DNA of 64,000 nt from JBPBQZ01 sp050955105. Lineage in GTDB: Bacteria > Pseudomonadota > Gammaproteobacteria > Burkholderiales > Burkholderiaceae. Shown piece after piece: positions 34,584-44,087 of the stretch. Location: NCBI GenBank assembly GCA_050955105.1, contig JBPBQZ010000001.1, forward strand, positions 37,857 through 101,856, written 5' to 3'. Made by a program: the position numbers and the translations under genes. How positions within the stretch are numbered: the stretch's first letter is position 1; each line of letters starts with the position of its first letter. The notes below the pieces were generated by a model. The model made no database searches. It worked only from the letters and a program-made list of their open reading frames with translations, and was not told the DNA's origin.

Positions 34584-35921
34584 CTAGTCCCTTTCCGCGA
34601 AGGGATTGCGGCCGGAGCGAAACTCTATCCGCAATGGAGTCCCGGCGAGCCCAAAAGTTTCACGAAACCGACCTTCAAGATAACGCCGATATGAATCGGT
34701 GATCGCCTCGACGGCATTACCGTGGATCACGACGATCGGCGGATTCTGTCCGCCCTGGTGCGCATAGCGCAATTTGGGCCGCACTGCGCCCCGGCGCCGC
34801 GGTTGCTGGAATGCCACCGCGTCGATCAAGGCGCGCGTGAGCTTGGGCGTAGAAAGCGTCGCCGTGGCCGCGGCATAAGCGTCGTCCACGGAACGCATCA
34901 TCTCGTTAATGCCGGTGCGTTCGGTGGCCGAAATGAAATGAAATTTCGCGAAGTCGAGAAACTTCATCTTGCGCGCCAGATCGGCGCGTGTGCGCTCGCG
35001 CACATGTGGGTCGAGCCCATCCCATTTATTGATGCCAACTACCAGCGCGCGCCCCTGTTCGACGATGAAGCCGGCGATGTGTGCATCCTGCTCGCTGATG
35101 TCTTGTCGGGCGTCGAGCAGCAACACCACTACGTTCGCATCGCTGATCGATTGCAGCGTCTTGACCACCGAGAACTTCTCGACGGCTTCGAATATCTTGC
35201 CGCGCTTGCGCAACCCGGCCGTATCGATCAGCGTATAAGCGCGGCCCTGGCGCTCGAAGTCGATGTAGATCGAATCGCGCGTGGTACCCGGCATGTCGAA
35301 AGCGATGACGCGTTCTTCACCGAGCAGCGTGTTCACCAGCGTCGATTTGCCGACATTGGGGCGGCCGACAATAGCGATCTTGGTTCCGCGCACCTGGCTG
35401 GTATCGTCATCGCCTTGCGGTGCGCTGCCGTACGCCACTTCAAGCGCTTCGTCGATCAGGTCGGATACACCGTCACCATGTGCCGCCGAAATCACGCGCG
35501 GATCGCCCAGGCCGAGTTCGAAGAAGTCGGCAGTCACGGTGCCGTACTTCATGCCCTCTGACTTATTCACGACCAGCAGCACGGGGCGGCCGGTCTTGCG
35601 CAAGAAATTGGCTATCGCCGCGTCCTGAGGTGCCAAGCCCTGCCGGCCGTCCACGAGAAACAGGATCAAGTCGGATTCAGCCACCGCCTGGCGCGTTTGC
35701 CGAGCCATTTCGAACAGGATGCCATCTTTGGCGACCGGCTCGAAACCACCGGTGTCGACCAGCAGATACGGACGCGAGCCGACCCGGCCTTCGCCATAGT
35801 GGCGGTCGCGCGTAAGACCCGGCAGGTCGGCCACCAGTGCGTCGCGGGAACGCGTAAGGCGGTTGAAAAGCGTCGACTTTCCAACATTGGGGCGTCCGAC
35901 GACGGCGATGACGGGCTTCAT
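34584..35921 (-). CDS. der: Ribosome-assembly GTPase Der (EngA)
   Basis: Essential GTPase with two tandem G domains, acting in 50S subunit maturation. In 445 residues, domain 1 has GRPNVGKSTLFNRL (residues 8-21) and DTGGF. Domain 2 has GRPNVGKSTLVNTLLGEER (about 185) and DTAGLRKRGK. NKSEG and NKWDG supply the guanine-specificity motifs. A C-terminal KH-like domain ends with FRSGRNPFAERD. It is 21 bp after bamB on the same strand, the usual arrangement. Confidence 0.97.
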   Translation of the reverse strand: MKPVIAVVGRPNVGKSTLFNRLTRSRDALVADLPGLTRDRHYGEGRVGSRPYLLVDTGGFEPVAKDGILFEMARQTRQAVAESDLILFLVDGRQGLAPQDAAIANFLRKTGRPVLLVVNKSEGMKYGTVTADFFELGLGDPRVISAAHGDGVSDLIDEALEVAYGSAPQGDDDTSQVRGTKIAIVGRPNVGKSTLVNTLLGEERVIAFDMPGTTRDSIYIDFERQGRAYTLIDTAGLRKRGKIFEAVEKFSVVKTLQSISDANVVVLLLDARQDISEQDAHIAGFIVEQGRALVVGINKWDGLDPHVRERTRADLARKMKFLDFAKFHFISATERTGINEMMRSVDDAYAAATATLSTPKLTRALIDAVAFQQPRRRGAVRPKLRYAHQGGQNPPIVVIHGNAVEAITDSYRRYLEGRFRETFGLAGTPLRIEFRSGRNPFAERD

Positions 35922-35942
35922 GATCGAAAAATGCTCTGGTCC

Positions 35943-37121
35943 TTACTGCGGCTGGAAGGCGTAGAGCTCGCCATCGCGCGTAAGCACGACGAGGGTCTGA
36001 CCGGCGACCACCGGCGGCGCCACAATGGCACTGCCGTCGGTTTTCATGCGGGCGATGAAATCGCCAGTTTCGCGCGACAGAAAGTGCACGTAACCCTGGT
36101 AGTCACCCACCACGATGGCGCGCCCGAGCAGCAGCGGCGCGCTCACGTCGCGACTTTTCAAGCGGTCGTTCTGCCAAATCTTGTTGCCCGTTGCGACGTC
36201 GTAAAGCGCGATGTTGGAATAGTCGTTGGCCGACACCACGGTTTGCTCATCTTGCGCCAGGCCGCCGTAGCTGGAAAACGGCTGTTGCCAGAGCGGCTGG
36301 CCGCTCTCGACGCTGAAGCAACCGATGCGCCCTTGGAAGGTCACCGCGCACGTCGTGCGACCTACCAGCGTCGGCGCCCCGGTGACGTCGTTCAGTCGTT
36401 CCACCTCGGTCACGCCTTGCGGAAACGACACCGGCGTCTGCCAATAGGCGTCGCCCGTCTGCAAGTTGATGGCCGCCAGCGAACCGCCGGGAAATCCGGC
36501 CAGTATGGCGCCGCTGCCGGCGAATGTCATGCCGGTGGTGGTACGCAGGTTCAACGGCATCTGGCGCGCACGGAATTCCCATTTGCGCTCGCCGGTGGTG
36601 CTGTCGAACGCGCTGATACGGCCGTCGATGGTGCGCACCAGGACGAAACCCTGGCCGACCAGCGGCGGTGCCAGCACTTCACCTCCGGCGTCGGCTTTCC
36701 ACAGCATCTTGCCGTCGCTGCCCAAGGCGTAGACGGTGCCGTCGAGCGCGCCGACCGCTGAGGTCGTGCCGTCGCTGCCAACGCCCGCCGAGAGATCGGC
36801 GTCGAGCTTGTTGTGCCAAATCGTCTGGCCAGTGGTGACGTCGAACTTGGCGACCGTGCCGTTGGCGCCGGCGGCATAAATAGCGCCCGCTACCGCGATC
36901 GGCTCGAACAGATAGCCCTTCGACTTACCGACACTGGCGGTCCAGGCCTGTTTGACCTCGAGCACCGGCTTGAAGTCGACCAGCGGCACTGGCGTGCGCC
37001 GCGGGTCTTTGGTAGCCGAGCACGCGGCCAATAAGGCGCCCATCATCACCAGGCAGAAGCTGCGGGACCAACGAGCCATCCCAGGCCCCGAACGGGGCAT
37101 TTTCATTGAAGCGTCCAGCAT
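35943..37121 (-). CDS. bamB: Outer membrane assembly lipoprotein BamB
   Basis: Eight-bladed PQQ-like beta-propeller lipoprotein of the BAM complex. From the ATG at 37121 the protein has 392 residues. A signal with lipobox LLAAC (Cys near residue 34) is followed by repeats such as VYALGSDGKMLWKADAGG, ISAFDSTTGERKWEFRA, AINLQTGDAYWQTPVS and IALYDVATGNKIWQNDRL. The 37121 start has GGAG 9 bases upstream; starts at 37106 or 37079 would give a more compact signal but lack one. It lies between yfgM and der, as in most beta- and gammaproteobacteria. Confidence 0.94.
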   Translation of the reverse strand: MLDASMKMPRSGPGMARWSRSFCLVMMGALLAACSATKDPRRTPVPLVDFKPVLEVKQAWTASVGKSKGYLFEPIAVAGAIYAAGANGTVAKFDVTTGQTIWHNKLDADLSAGVGSDGTTSAVGALDGTVYALGSDGKMLWKADAGGEVLAPPLVGQGFVLVRTIDGRISAFDSTTGERKWEFRARQMPLNLRTTTGMTFAGSGAILAGFPGGSLAAINLQTGDAYWQTPVSFPQGVTEVERLNDVTGAPTLVGRTTCAVTFQGRIGCFSVESGQPLWQQPFSSYGGLAQDEQTVVSANDYSNIALYDVATGNKIWQNDRLKSRDVSAPLLLGRAIVVGDYQGYVHFLSRETGDFIARMKTDGSAIVAPPVVAGQTLVVLTRDGELYAFQPQ

Positions 37122-37181
37122 GTGAGGAAACTCCGCGAAGAAGTCGAAGCGAATCGAAAAAGGCAAAACCGTGCCGGGACG

Positions 37182-37811
37182 TCAGACGCCGAGCGCGTCG
37201 AGCTTGAATTGAACCAGTTGACGCGCCGAGCCGTCATCGGCCTCGAGCGACGCGAGTGCCGCGCGGTAAGCCGTGGCGGCGTCACTGCGCTTGCCGAGCG
37301 CCGCCAACAGATCGCCGCGGCGATCGGCCCAGGCGCCCGCGAAAGCCTTGGGCGGGGTGCCGGACAACAGCGCCAGGCCGGCATCGTAAGATTTCTCGTC
37401 GAGCAGCAGGCCAGCCAGGCGGATCTGCGCGATGGCCTTGTAACTGTCATCGTCCGCATGATCGACTGCCCATTGCAGTTGCGCCTTGGCGGCCGCCGCG
37501 TCGCCGGCATCGACGAAGCTGCGCGCCGCTTCCAGCGCCGTCATCTGCGCGTAAGCCGTATGCGAATACGAATTCTCCATATCCGAGGCGATCCGTGCGA
37601 CGCGTTGCTTGTCGTTGGCGGTACGGGCTTGTTGCAATTGGTCGTAAAGCACGGCCGCGCTGGCGCTCTGCCGACGCTGCCAATAGTGCCAGCCGTTCCA
37701 GCCCGCGTAACCGAGCAACACGATCAGGATCACCCATGTCGATACATTGCCCCAGCGCGACCACCAGTGCTTGAGGCTGTCGATTGTTTCCTGCTCTTCG
37801 TGATAACTCAT
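37182..37811 (-). CDS. YfgM-like TPR membrane protein
   Basis: Ancillary SecYEG/periplasmic chaperone-network protein family (YfgM, UPF0070). The 209 residues show a short cytoplasmic N-terminus with EEQETIDSLKHWWSRWG, one transmembrane helix (WVILIVLLGYAGWNGWHYW, about 22-40), and a periplasmic region of TPR-like helices (AKAQLQWAVDHADDDSYKAI; RGDLLAALGKRSDAATAYRAAL). Position between hisS and bamB is the conserved one. The 150-bp gap to hisS is the widest in this part of the run; I saw no clear promoter in it. Confidence 0.88.
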   Translation of the reverse strand: MSYHEEQETIDSLKHWWSRWGNVSTWVILIVLLGYAGWNGWHYWQRRQSASAAVLYDQLQQARTANDKQRVARIASDMENSYSHTAYAQMTALEAARSFVDAGDAAAAKAQLQWAVDHADDDSYKAIAQIRLAGLLLDEKSYDAGLALLSGTPPKAFAGAWADRRGDLLAALGKRSDAATAYRAALASLEADDGSARQLVQFKLDALGV

Positions 37812-37961
37812 CTACTGCGTTTCCTGAAACTTGAAAGAAGGCATCGGGCGAATCGATCTGCCGTGCCGATTGTTGTATTGCCGGAGGCACCGACGCCGTG
37901 CACTTGGCGTTGCGCGGCCAACATCGGCCTGCGCGACGCACGCGGCGACGGCACCGTCCGT

Positions 37962-39323
37962 TTAGTTGGTAGCGGTGTCGATCAGATAGTCGGTCAGTCG
38001 GTCGGCGGCGATGCTGATCTGCTCCGCCGGTGCGCCCTGTTCCGCATCATTTCGGCGCAGCGGCTTGACCCCAACGGTGCCCGCCGCCACTTCGTCGGCG
38101 CCAATGATAACCGCATAGGCGGCGCCACTTGTATCCGCGCGTTTCATCTGTGACTTGAAACTGGCTTGCGCGCCGTCGGGGCTGCAATGCAGAATCACGT
38201 CGAAACCCGCATCGCGCAGCCTTTCCGACAAGATAAAGGCCTGCGTGCGCGCCGCGTCGCCCTGGTGCACCAGATACACATCGCAGCCTTCCGGCGCCGG
38301 CTGGTTGCCCTCTTCCTTGATCAATTCGAGAATCCGCTCGACACCGCCCGCCCAGCCGCACGCCGCGGTTGGCTTGCCACCGAGTTGCTCGATCAGCGGA
38401 TCGTAGCGTCCGCCGCCCGCCACCGTACCCTGCGCGCCGAGGCGGTCGGTTACCCACTCGAACACGGTCAGGTTGTAATAGTCGAGGCCGCGCACCAGCC
38501 GCGGGTTGATCTTGAACGACAGATTGTTGGCGCGCAGCAGCGTTTGCAGGCCGTCGAAATGCGCAAGCGACGCTTCGCCCAGGAAGTCGATCAAGCGCGG
38601 CGCGCCATTGATCATGTCCTGCATCGCGGGATTCTTCGAATCGAGGATGCGCAGCGGATTGGTTTGCAGCCGGCGCGTGGCTTCTTCGTCGAGGTCACCC
38701 GCATGCGCCGAGAAGAACTCGACCAAGGCGCGCCGGTGCGCCGCGCGCTCGTCAGCCTGGCCCAGGGAATTCAACTCGAGCTTGATGCCGCTAATGCCTA
38801 GGTCGTCCCATAAGCGTTGGCACATCATGATGATTTCGGCGTCAGTATCCGGCCCTGCGAAACCCAGTGCTTCGACCCCCACTTGATGGAACTGCCGATA
38901 GCGCCCGCGCTGCGGCCGTTCATGGCGGAACATCGGCCCGACGTACCATAGGCGCTTCGGCCCGTCGTAAAGCAGGTTGTGTTCGATCGACGCGCGCACC
39001 ACGGCAGCCGTGTTTTCCGGACGCAAAGTCAGTTGCTCACCGTTCAATGAATCGGTGAAGCTGTACATTTCCTTCTCGACGATGTCGGTCACCTCGCCGA
39101 TGCCGCGTGTAAATAGCTGGGTGGGCTCGACGATCGGCGTACGGATGTTCTGATAGCCGTACGCGCGCAGCAGCGAACGCACGGTGCTTTCGAAAAACTC
39201 CCACAGCGCGGCATCGGCCGGAAGAATGTCGTTCATGCCGCGCACGCCCGTCAACTTCTCCGGCTTCTTGGTTTTTTCCTTCATGCTCTTCTTTGTTGCG
39301 TTGATTGAGTCGTCCGCGCTCAT
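37962..39323 (-). CDS. hisS: Histidyl-tRNA synthetase HisS
   Basis: Class II aminoacyl-tRNA synthetase. The 453 residues carry motif 1 region (GVRGMNDILPADAALWEFFE), motif 2 (FRHERPQRGRYRQFHQVGVE, about 125-145), the histidine-A loop LVRGLDYYNLTVFEWV and the motif 3 region AAGWAGGVERIL-like (ACGWAGGVERILELI). A C-terminal anticodon-binding domain follows. The ATG at 39323 has AAGGGTG just upstream. A second ATG at 39284 would fit the length of relatives better; both are possible. Confidence 0.96.
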   Translation of the reverse strand: MSADDSINATKKSMKEKTKKPEKLTGVRGMNDILPADAALWEFFESTVRSLLRAYGYQNIRTPIVEPTQLFTRGIGEVTDIVEKEMYSFTDSLNGEQLTLRPENTAAVVRASIEHNLLYDGPKRLWYVGPMFRHERPQRGRYRQFHQVGVEALGFAGPDTDAEIIMMCQRLWDDLGISGIKLELNSLGQADERAAHRRALVEFFSAHAGDLDEEATRRLQTNPLRILDSKNPAMQDMINGAPRLIDFLGEASLAHFDGLQTLLRANNLSFKINPRLVRGLDYYNLTVFEWVTDRLGAQGTVAGGGRYDPLIEQLGGKPTAACGWAGGVERILELIKEEGNQPAPEGCDVYLVHQGDAARTQAFILSERLRDAGFDVILHCSPDGAQASFKSQMKRADTSGAAYAVIIGADEVAAGTVGVKPLRRNDAEQGAPAEQISIAADRLTDYLIDTATN

Positions 39324-39398
39324 TTCACCCTTTGCACCACGTTGTATTGTGCGACCGTTGCATTAGCCGTCGCCGACTTTGGCGTAATGCTCGCACGA

Positions 39399-40676
39399 TC
39401 ACTGCACCGGCACGCTGCCGTAGCGGCGTTCAACGTATTCGCTGACGATCTGCTGGAACTCTTCGGCAATGCGATCGCCGCGCAAGGTGCTGAATTTTTC
39501 GCCATCGACGAACACCGGCGCAGCCGGGTTTTCGCCGGAACCGGGCAAGCTGATGCCGATGTTGGCGTGCCGCGATTCGCCTGGGCCGTTGACGATGCAT
39601 CCCATCACCGCCACATTCATGGTCTCGACACCCGGATACTGGGCACGCCAGATCGGCATCTGCGCACGCAAGTAGCTTTGGATGCGCGAGGCCAGTTCCT
39701 GGAACACCGTACTGGTGGTGCGTCCGCAGCCCGGACAGGCAATGACCATCGGCGTGAACGAACGCAAGCCCATGGTTTGCAGAATTTCTTGCGCCACCAC
39801 GACTTCGCCGGTGCGCGGCGCATTCGGCTCGGGCGTCAGCGAGACGCGGATGGTATCGCCGATACCCTGCTGCAGCAGCACCGACAACGCGGCGGTCGAC
39901 GCCACGATGCCCTTCGAACCCATGCCGGCCTCGGTCAATCCCAGATGCAGCGGATAGTCGGAGCGGCGCGACAGTTCGCTATATACCGCGATCAGATCCT
40001 GCACGCCGCTGACCTTGCAGGACAGCACGATCTTGTTCGACGGTAAACCCAATTCGACCGCACGCGCAGCCGAGCCCAATGCCGATGCGATCAGCGCTTC
40101 GCTCATCACGCGCTGTGCATCCCAGGGCGGTGAACGGCGGCCGTTTTCGTCCATCATGCGCGCGAGCAATTGCTGGTCGAGACTGCCCCAGTTCACGCCG
40201 ATGCGCACCGGACGGTCGTGCCGGCAGGCGGCTTCGATCATCTGTGCGAACTGGGTGTCGCGCTTGGCGCCCTGCCCGACGTTGCCCGGGTTGATTCGAT
40301 ACTTCGACAAGGCCTGCGCGCACTCGGGAAAGTCTTTCAGCAACTGGTGACCGTTGTAGTGAAAGTCGCCGATCAGCGGCACCGAAATATTCATGCGATC
40401 GAGTTGCTCGCGAATCGCCGGTACGGCGCGCGCGGCTTCCGGTGTATTGACAGTGATGCGCACCAGTTCGGAACCCGCCACCGCCAATTCCTTGACCTGG
40501 ATCGCGGTACCGATCGCATCGACGGTATCGGTGTTGGTCATGGACTGCACGCGCACCGCTGCATCGCCGCCGATGGTGACGCATTCATCGCCCCAGCGAA
40601 CATCCACCGCCTGGGTGCGTCTGCGCGGCGCGGCGCGCCCCGGGGCGACCGGGGCCGAGTTGGAATCGTCTGGCAT
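39399..40676 (-). CDS. ispG: 4-hydroxy-3-methylbut-2-en-1-yl diphosphate synthase IspG
   Basis: [4Fe-4S] enzyme of the MEP isoprenoid pathway that converts MEcPP to HMBPP. The 425 residues include VQSMTNTDTVDAIGTAIQV, FHYNGHQLLKDFPECAQALSK-type sequence (short form DFHYNGHQLL), GVNWGSLDQ and the cluster ligands in CPGCGRTT (about 300) and CIVNGPGE (about 350). The extra insertion domain between barrel and cluster domain is of the proteobacterial type. It lies between rodZ and hisS with short gaps on both sides. Confidence 0.96.
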   Translation of the reverse strand: MPDDSNSAPVAPGRAAPRRRTQAVDVRWGDECVTIGGDAAVRVQSMTNTDTVDAIGTAIQVKELAVAGSELVRITVNTPEAARAVPAIREQLDRMNISVPLIGDFHYNGHQLLKDFPECAQALSKYRINPGNVGQGAKRDTQFAQMIEAACRHDRPVRIGVNWGSLDQQLLARMMDENGRRSPPWDAQRVMSEALIASALGSAARAVELGLPSNKIVLSCKVSGVQDLIAVYSELSRRSDYPLHLGLTEAGMGSKGIVASTAALSVLLQQGIGDTIRVSLTPEPNAPRTGEVVVAQEILQTMGLRSFTPMVIACPGCGRTTSTVFQELASRIQSYLRAQMPIWRAQYPGVETMNVAVMGCIVNGPGESRHANIGISLPGSGENPAAPVFVDGEKFSTLRGDRIAEEFQQIVSEYVERRYGSVPVQ

Positions 40677-40737
40677 CTGTCCCTTCGTTCAGTTGAATAA
40701 TTCGAGATTCGGCTAAAAGCGGCGGCGCTCAGAGCTA

Positions 40738-42003
40738 TCAGGGCAATTCGAAATGGGCCACTTGTCCGGGAGCGCGATTGAATTGCCCCAGGTCCACCGG
40801 CCGGCCGTCTTGCGTCATTGCGGCGATACCACCGACGTTCCCAACTACCAGCTTGAACGGCCGCATGCCCTGCACCTGGCGGGATTGGCCAGCCGCCAGA
40901 GTGCCGGAGAATACTTCTTTACCATCTTGCTGGCGAACACTGATCCAGGTGCTCGCGGACGCGTCGATGCTCAGTGTCGAAGCACCAGCCGCGGCCGGTG
41001 CTGCTGCCGCGCCTGTCGAGGCCGCGCCGACCGGTGCCGCCTCGGTCACGGCGATGCCGCGTGTGGCGGGGCCGAGACCCGACGCCGCGGACACCGCCGC
41101 CAAGGTGGCCTGCTGCGCGCGCACGACCTGCTGCGCACCCGCCGCGTCGCCGCCGCTACCGGCGACTGCCGCTTCCGGTGCCTGCGCCCCGCCCGCCTGG
41201 TCGCCCGTGCCCGCCGGCGGCCGCAGCGGCACGGTGACCGTGCCCGAGGCTGAATCTGGATTGGCAATCCCGGAGGCGCCGGAAACACTCGACGCTCCCG
41301 ACGTGCCGCGCGTGCTCGACGCCGCATCGGGCACACCGGCTTTCAAGCGCGTCAGCCAGCCATTCGGTTCATTGCCCGCGCGCCACACCGCCAATGCGGC
41401 CACCACCACGACCACGGCAGCAATTGCCCACAACCAGGAGCGACCGCCAGTACGGCGCGTATTGCCCAGCGATAACGGCACTTGCGAACGATTCAACGCC
41501 GAGCCGCGGGTCTGCAGCGGCGCTTTCAGTTCGGGAGAAGCCGTACCGCGCACGCGCCGCAGCGCTTCCACCAGGGGCTGCGGGTCGAGGTCGAGGGCTT
41601 TCGCATAGCTACGCACCAGACCCGTCAGAAATGTCGCGTCGGACAGCGTCTCGAGCTTTCCGGATTCGAGCGCGCGCAGCTTGGCCGCAGCCACCTTCAA
41701 GCGGCTTGCCACTTCTTCGATCGACCAACCTTTTTGCGAGCGTGCGGCCATCAACGCCGCACCGATCGCCGCATCGCTGTCGAGCGGCGCACGTGCTGCG
41801 GGTATCAGCGGGGCAGTGGCCGCGCCAGAACCCGCGGCGGGCGCGACTGAAGCGGGCTCGACCGCCGCAACCGACGGCAACGCGTCCGACGCGCCGGGCG
41901 CCGTGGAAGTCGACTGCCCCGGCTCCTCGACACTGGAGGCCGGTGTCCCCGCATCGGTCAGAGAGGATGCCCCGAGGTGCGCTTCACGCGACTGGTCGTT
42001 CAT
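40738..42003 (-). CDS. rodZ: RodZ-like cytoskeletal membrane protein
   Basis: RodZ links MreB to the elongation machinery. The 421 residues have a low-complexity Ala/Ser/Pro N-terminus (about 1-75), an Xre-type helix-turn-helix (GAALMAARSQKGWSIEEVAS, about 82-145), one membrane helix (WLWAIAAVVVVVAALAVW, about 190-207), a long Ala/Gly/Pro-rich linker and a C-terminal DUF4115 beta domain (IDASASTWISVRQQDGKEVF). The N-terminal extension is longer than usual. It directly neighbours rlmN; the type IV pilus gene often found between them is absent. Confidence 0.9.
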   Translation of the reverse strand: MNDQSREAHLGASSLTDAGTPASSVEEPGQSTSTAPGASDALPSVAAVEPASVAPAAGSGAATAPLIPAARAPLDSDAAIGAALMAARSQKGWSIEEVASRLKVAAAKLRALESGKLETLSDATFLTGLVRSYAKALDLDPQPLVEALRRVRGTASPELKAPLQTRGSALNRSQVPLSLGNTRRTGGRSWLWAIAAVVVVVAALAVWRAGNEPNGWLTRLKAGVPDAASSTRGTSGASSVSGASGIANPDSASGTVTVPLRPPAGTGDQAGGAQAPEAAVAGSGGDAAGAQQVVRAQQATLAAVSAASGLGPATRGIAVTEAAPVGAASTGAAAAPAAAGASTLSIDASASTWISVRQQDGKEVFSGTLAAGQSRQVQGMRPFKLVVGNVGGIAAMTQDGRPVDLGQFNRAPGQVAHFELP

Positions 42004-42060
42004 TCACAAATCCCTATGGATCGCAGAGTCGGATGGGCGCTCACGCGGCGCGCATCCGAT

Positions 42061-43266
42061 TCATGCCGGCCGCACTTCGATGGTGCGTTGGGTAGGCTTG
42101 CGCGCGGCAAGCCGCGTGCGGTCCTTGATCGCGCCCGCCAGTTGCCCGCAAGCGGCGTCGATGTCGTCGCCGCGCGTCTTGCGGCGTGTGGTGACGATGC
42201 CACCGTCGATCAGAATGCGCGCGAATTGTTCGATGCGCGCATCGCTGGAGCGACCGACATCGGCGCCCGGAAACGGATTGAAGGGTATCAGATTGAATTT
42301 GCATGGCAGGTCACGCGTGAGCGCCAGCAACTCGCGCGCATGCGCATCGGAGTCGTTGATGCCGTCCAGCATGCAATATTCGAAAGTAATGAAATCGCGC
42401 GGCGCCACCGCGAGATAACGCTGGCAGGCGGCCATCAGTTCGGCCAACGGGTATTTGCGATTCAACGGCACCAGTTCATCACGCAGCGCATCGTTCGAGG
42501 CGTGCAGTGAAACCGCCAGTGCCACCGGCAATTCGGCCGCGAGACGATCGATCATCGGCACCACGCCGGAGGTGGATAGCGTTACGCGCCGACGCGATAA
42601 GCCGTAGGCGTTGTCGTCCAGCATCAGCCGCAGGGCCGGCACCACGTTATCGAAATTCAGCAGCGGTTCGCCCATTCCCATCATGACGACGTTGGTGATG
42701 GCACGATCGGCACGGGTGGCCGACGGTTGCCGTTCGGTGTCGTCCAGATCGTCGTCGGCATCTCCGACGCCATCCGCAAGCGCAGCCGTGGCAGTGCTTG
42801 CCGCGCTGCGGCGGCTGCGCACGGCGAACTCCGCCATCCACAGTTGGGCGATGATTTCGCCCGTGCTGAGATTGCGATTGAAACCTTGTTTGCCGGTCGA
42901 GCAGAAGCGGCAATTGACCGCGCACCCCGCCTGCGACGAAATACAAAGCGTGCCGCGGCCGGTTTCAGGAATGAATACGGTTTCGACGGCATTGCCGGCG
43001 CCCACGTCGAGCAGCCATTTACGCGTGCCATCGGTAGATTGATGATCGCTGAGTACGGTCGGAGCCGAAACCGTGGCATGGTCGAGCAAACGCTGCCGGA
43101 ATGACTTGGCCAGATCGCTCATGCCGGCGAAATCCGCGCTGCCGGCCTGGTGGATCCAGCGCAGCAGTTGCCGCGCGCGAAACGGCTTCTCGCCCAGCGA
43201 CGCGCAATAGGCGGTCAGGCCGGGGCCATCGAAGTCGAGCAAATTTACGGGTGCGGAGCTTGTCAT
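42061..43266 (-). CDS. rlmN: Dual-specificity RNA methyltransferase RlmN
   Basis: Radical-SAM enzyme that methylates C2 of A2503 in 23S rRNA and A37 of some tRNAs. The 401 residues show CAVNCRFCSTGKQGF (cluster cysteines C115, C119, C122), VVMMGMGEPLLNFDNV, LSTSGVVPMIDRL and the late GDDIDAACGQLAG with the methyl-carrying Cys. Residues about 149-188 form an Ala/Asp-rich insertion, longer than in relatives I recall. The start at 43266 is chosen by alignment of the NLLDFD segment; a GTG/ATG-open extension reaches 43314. Ndk lies 105 bp upstream. Confidence 0.95.
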   Translation of the reverse strand: MTSSAPVNLLDFDGPGLTAYCASLGEKPFRARQLLRWIHQAGSADFAGMSDLAKSFRQRLLDHATVSAPTVLSDHQSTDGTRKWLLDVGAGNAVETVFIPETGRGTLCISSQAGCAVNCRFCSTGKQGFNRNLSTGEIIAQLWMAEFAVRSRRSAASTATAALADGVGDADDDLDDTERQPSATRADRAITNVVMMGMGEPLLNFDNVVPALRLMLDDNAYGLSRRRVTLSTSGVVPMIDRLAAELPVALAVSLHASNDALRDELVPLNRKYPLAELMAACQRYLAVAPRDFITFEYCMLDGINDSDAHARELLALTRDLPCKFNLIPFNPFPGADVGRSSDARIEQFARILIDGGIVTTRRKTRGDDIDAACGQLAGAIKDRTRLAARKPTQRTIEVRPA

Positions 43267-43371
43267 CGGAACGTCTGCGGCGGTTGAGCGGCCGGTGCTT
43301 GCGGCCGGCCGCATGGCCGGCTGGGTCCGGCTGCGGGCGCCGCGCTGTTCAATTGGCGCGGCAGCCCTGGA

Positions 43372-43797
43372 TCATCGTGAATAAACGTTACTTTCCGGGA
43401 AGAAAAACGAAATTTCGTTGCGCGCATTTTCGGCCGAATCCGAACCGTGCACGGCGTTCGCATCGATGCTGTCAGCGAAATCGGCGCGAATCGTGCCTTT
43501 TTCAGCTTTCTTCGGATCGGTCGCGCCCATCAGGTCGCGATTCTTGGCGATGGCGCCTTCGCCTTCGAGCACTTGAATGAAAACCGGGCCGGAAATCATG
43601 AAGGAAACCAAATCCTTGAAGAACGGCCGCGCGCTATGCACCGCATAGAATTTTTCGGCTTCCGTGGTCGACAAGTGAGCCAACTTTGCGGCAACAACCT
43701 TCAAGCCAGCCTGTTCAAAACGGCTGATGATCTGTCCGATCACATTTTTCGCCACTGCGTCGGGCTTGATGATGGACAGGGTACGCTCGATTGCCAT
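43372..43797 (-). CDS. ndk: Nucleoside diphosphate kinase Ndk
   Basis: Balances NTP pools by transferring the gamma-phosphate through a histidine. The 141-residue protein has the N-terminal ERTLSIIKPDAVAKN, the RPFFKDLVSFM segment and the catalytic NAVHGSDSAENA (His about 117). All are at normal spacing and the length is standard. It is the first gene of the 17-gene minus-strand run that ends with kup. The upstream region contains TACAAT (43846-43851, minus strand), a candidate -10 without a good -35. Confidence 0.97.
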   Translation of the reverse strand: MAIERTLSIIKPDAVAKNVIGQIISRFEQAGLKVVAAKLAHLSTTEAEKFYAVHSARPFFKDLVSFMISGPVFIQVLEGEGAIAKNRDLMGATDPKKAEKGTIRADFADSIDANAVHGSDSAENARNEISFFFPESNVYSR

Positions 43798-43918
43798 GAA
43801 AACTCCGGGAAAATGTGCTGTTTAGAGCCGTTAAATGAATCTGGTATTGTAGCATGATCGCATGTACCATAGGCCCGGAACCCTTACAGCATTGAAAGGT
43901 AGCGGCGGCTGCATGCAC

Positions 43919-43947
43919 TTGAATTCGGCGTTCTCGGTCGCTATATA
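43919..43947 (+). promoter_or_regulatory. Putative sigma-70 promoter of the BI-1 gene
   Basis: TTGAAT (43919-43924) and TATATA (43942-43947) are spaced 17 bp apart. Transcription would start near 43954 and leave a leader of about 135 nt. The 290 bp between ndk and this gene hold no other gene that I can see. Confidence 0.55.
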
Positions 43948-44087
43948 TAGGGCGCCGCGATCGTCTCTGGTCGCACCCTTTCCGCAGTATGATGGGACCC
44001 GTGCTGCGATGCCATATCGGCATCGCGCCGCTTGCGACTGCGCCCCCGGCGTTTCGCAATGCAACATATTTTTTGCTAGGAGAAATC

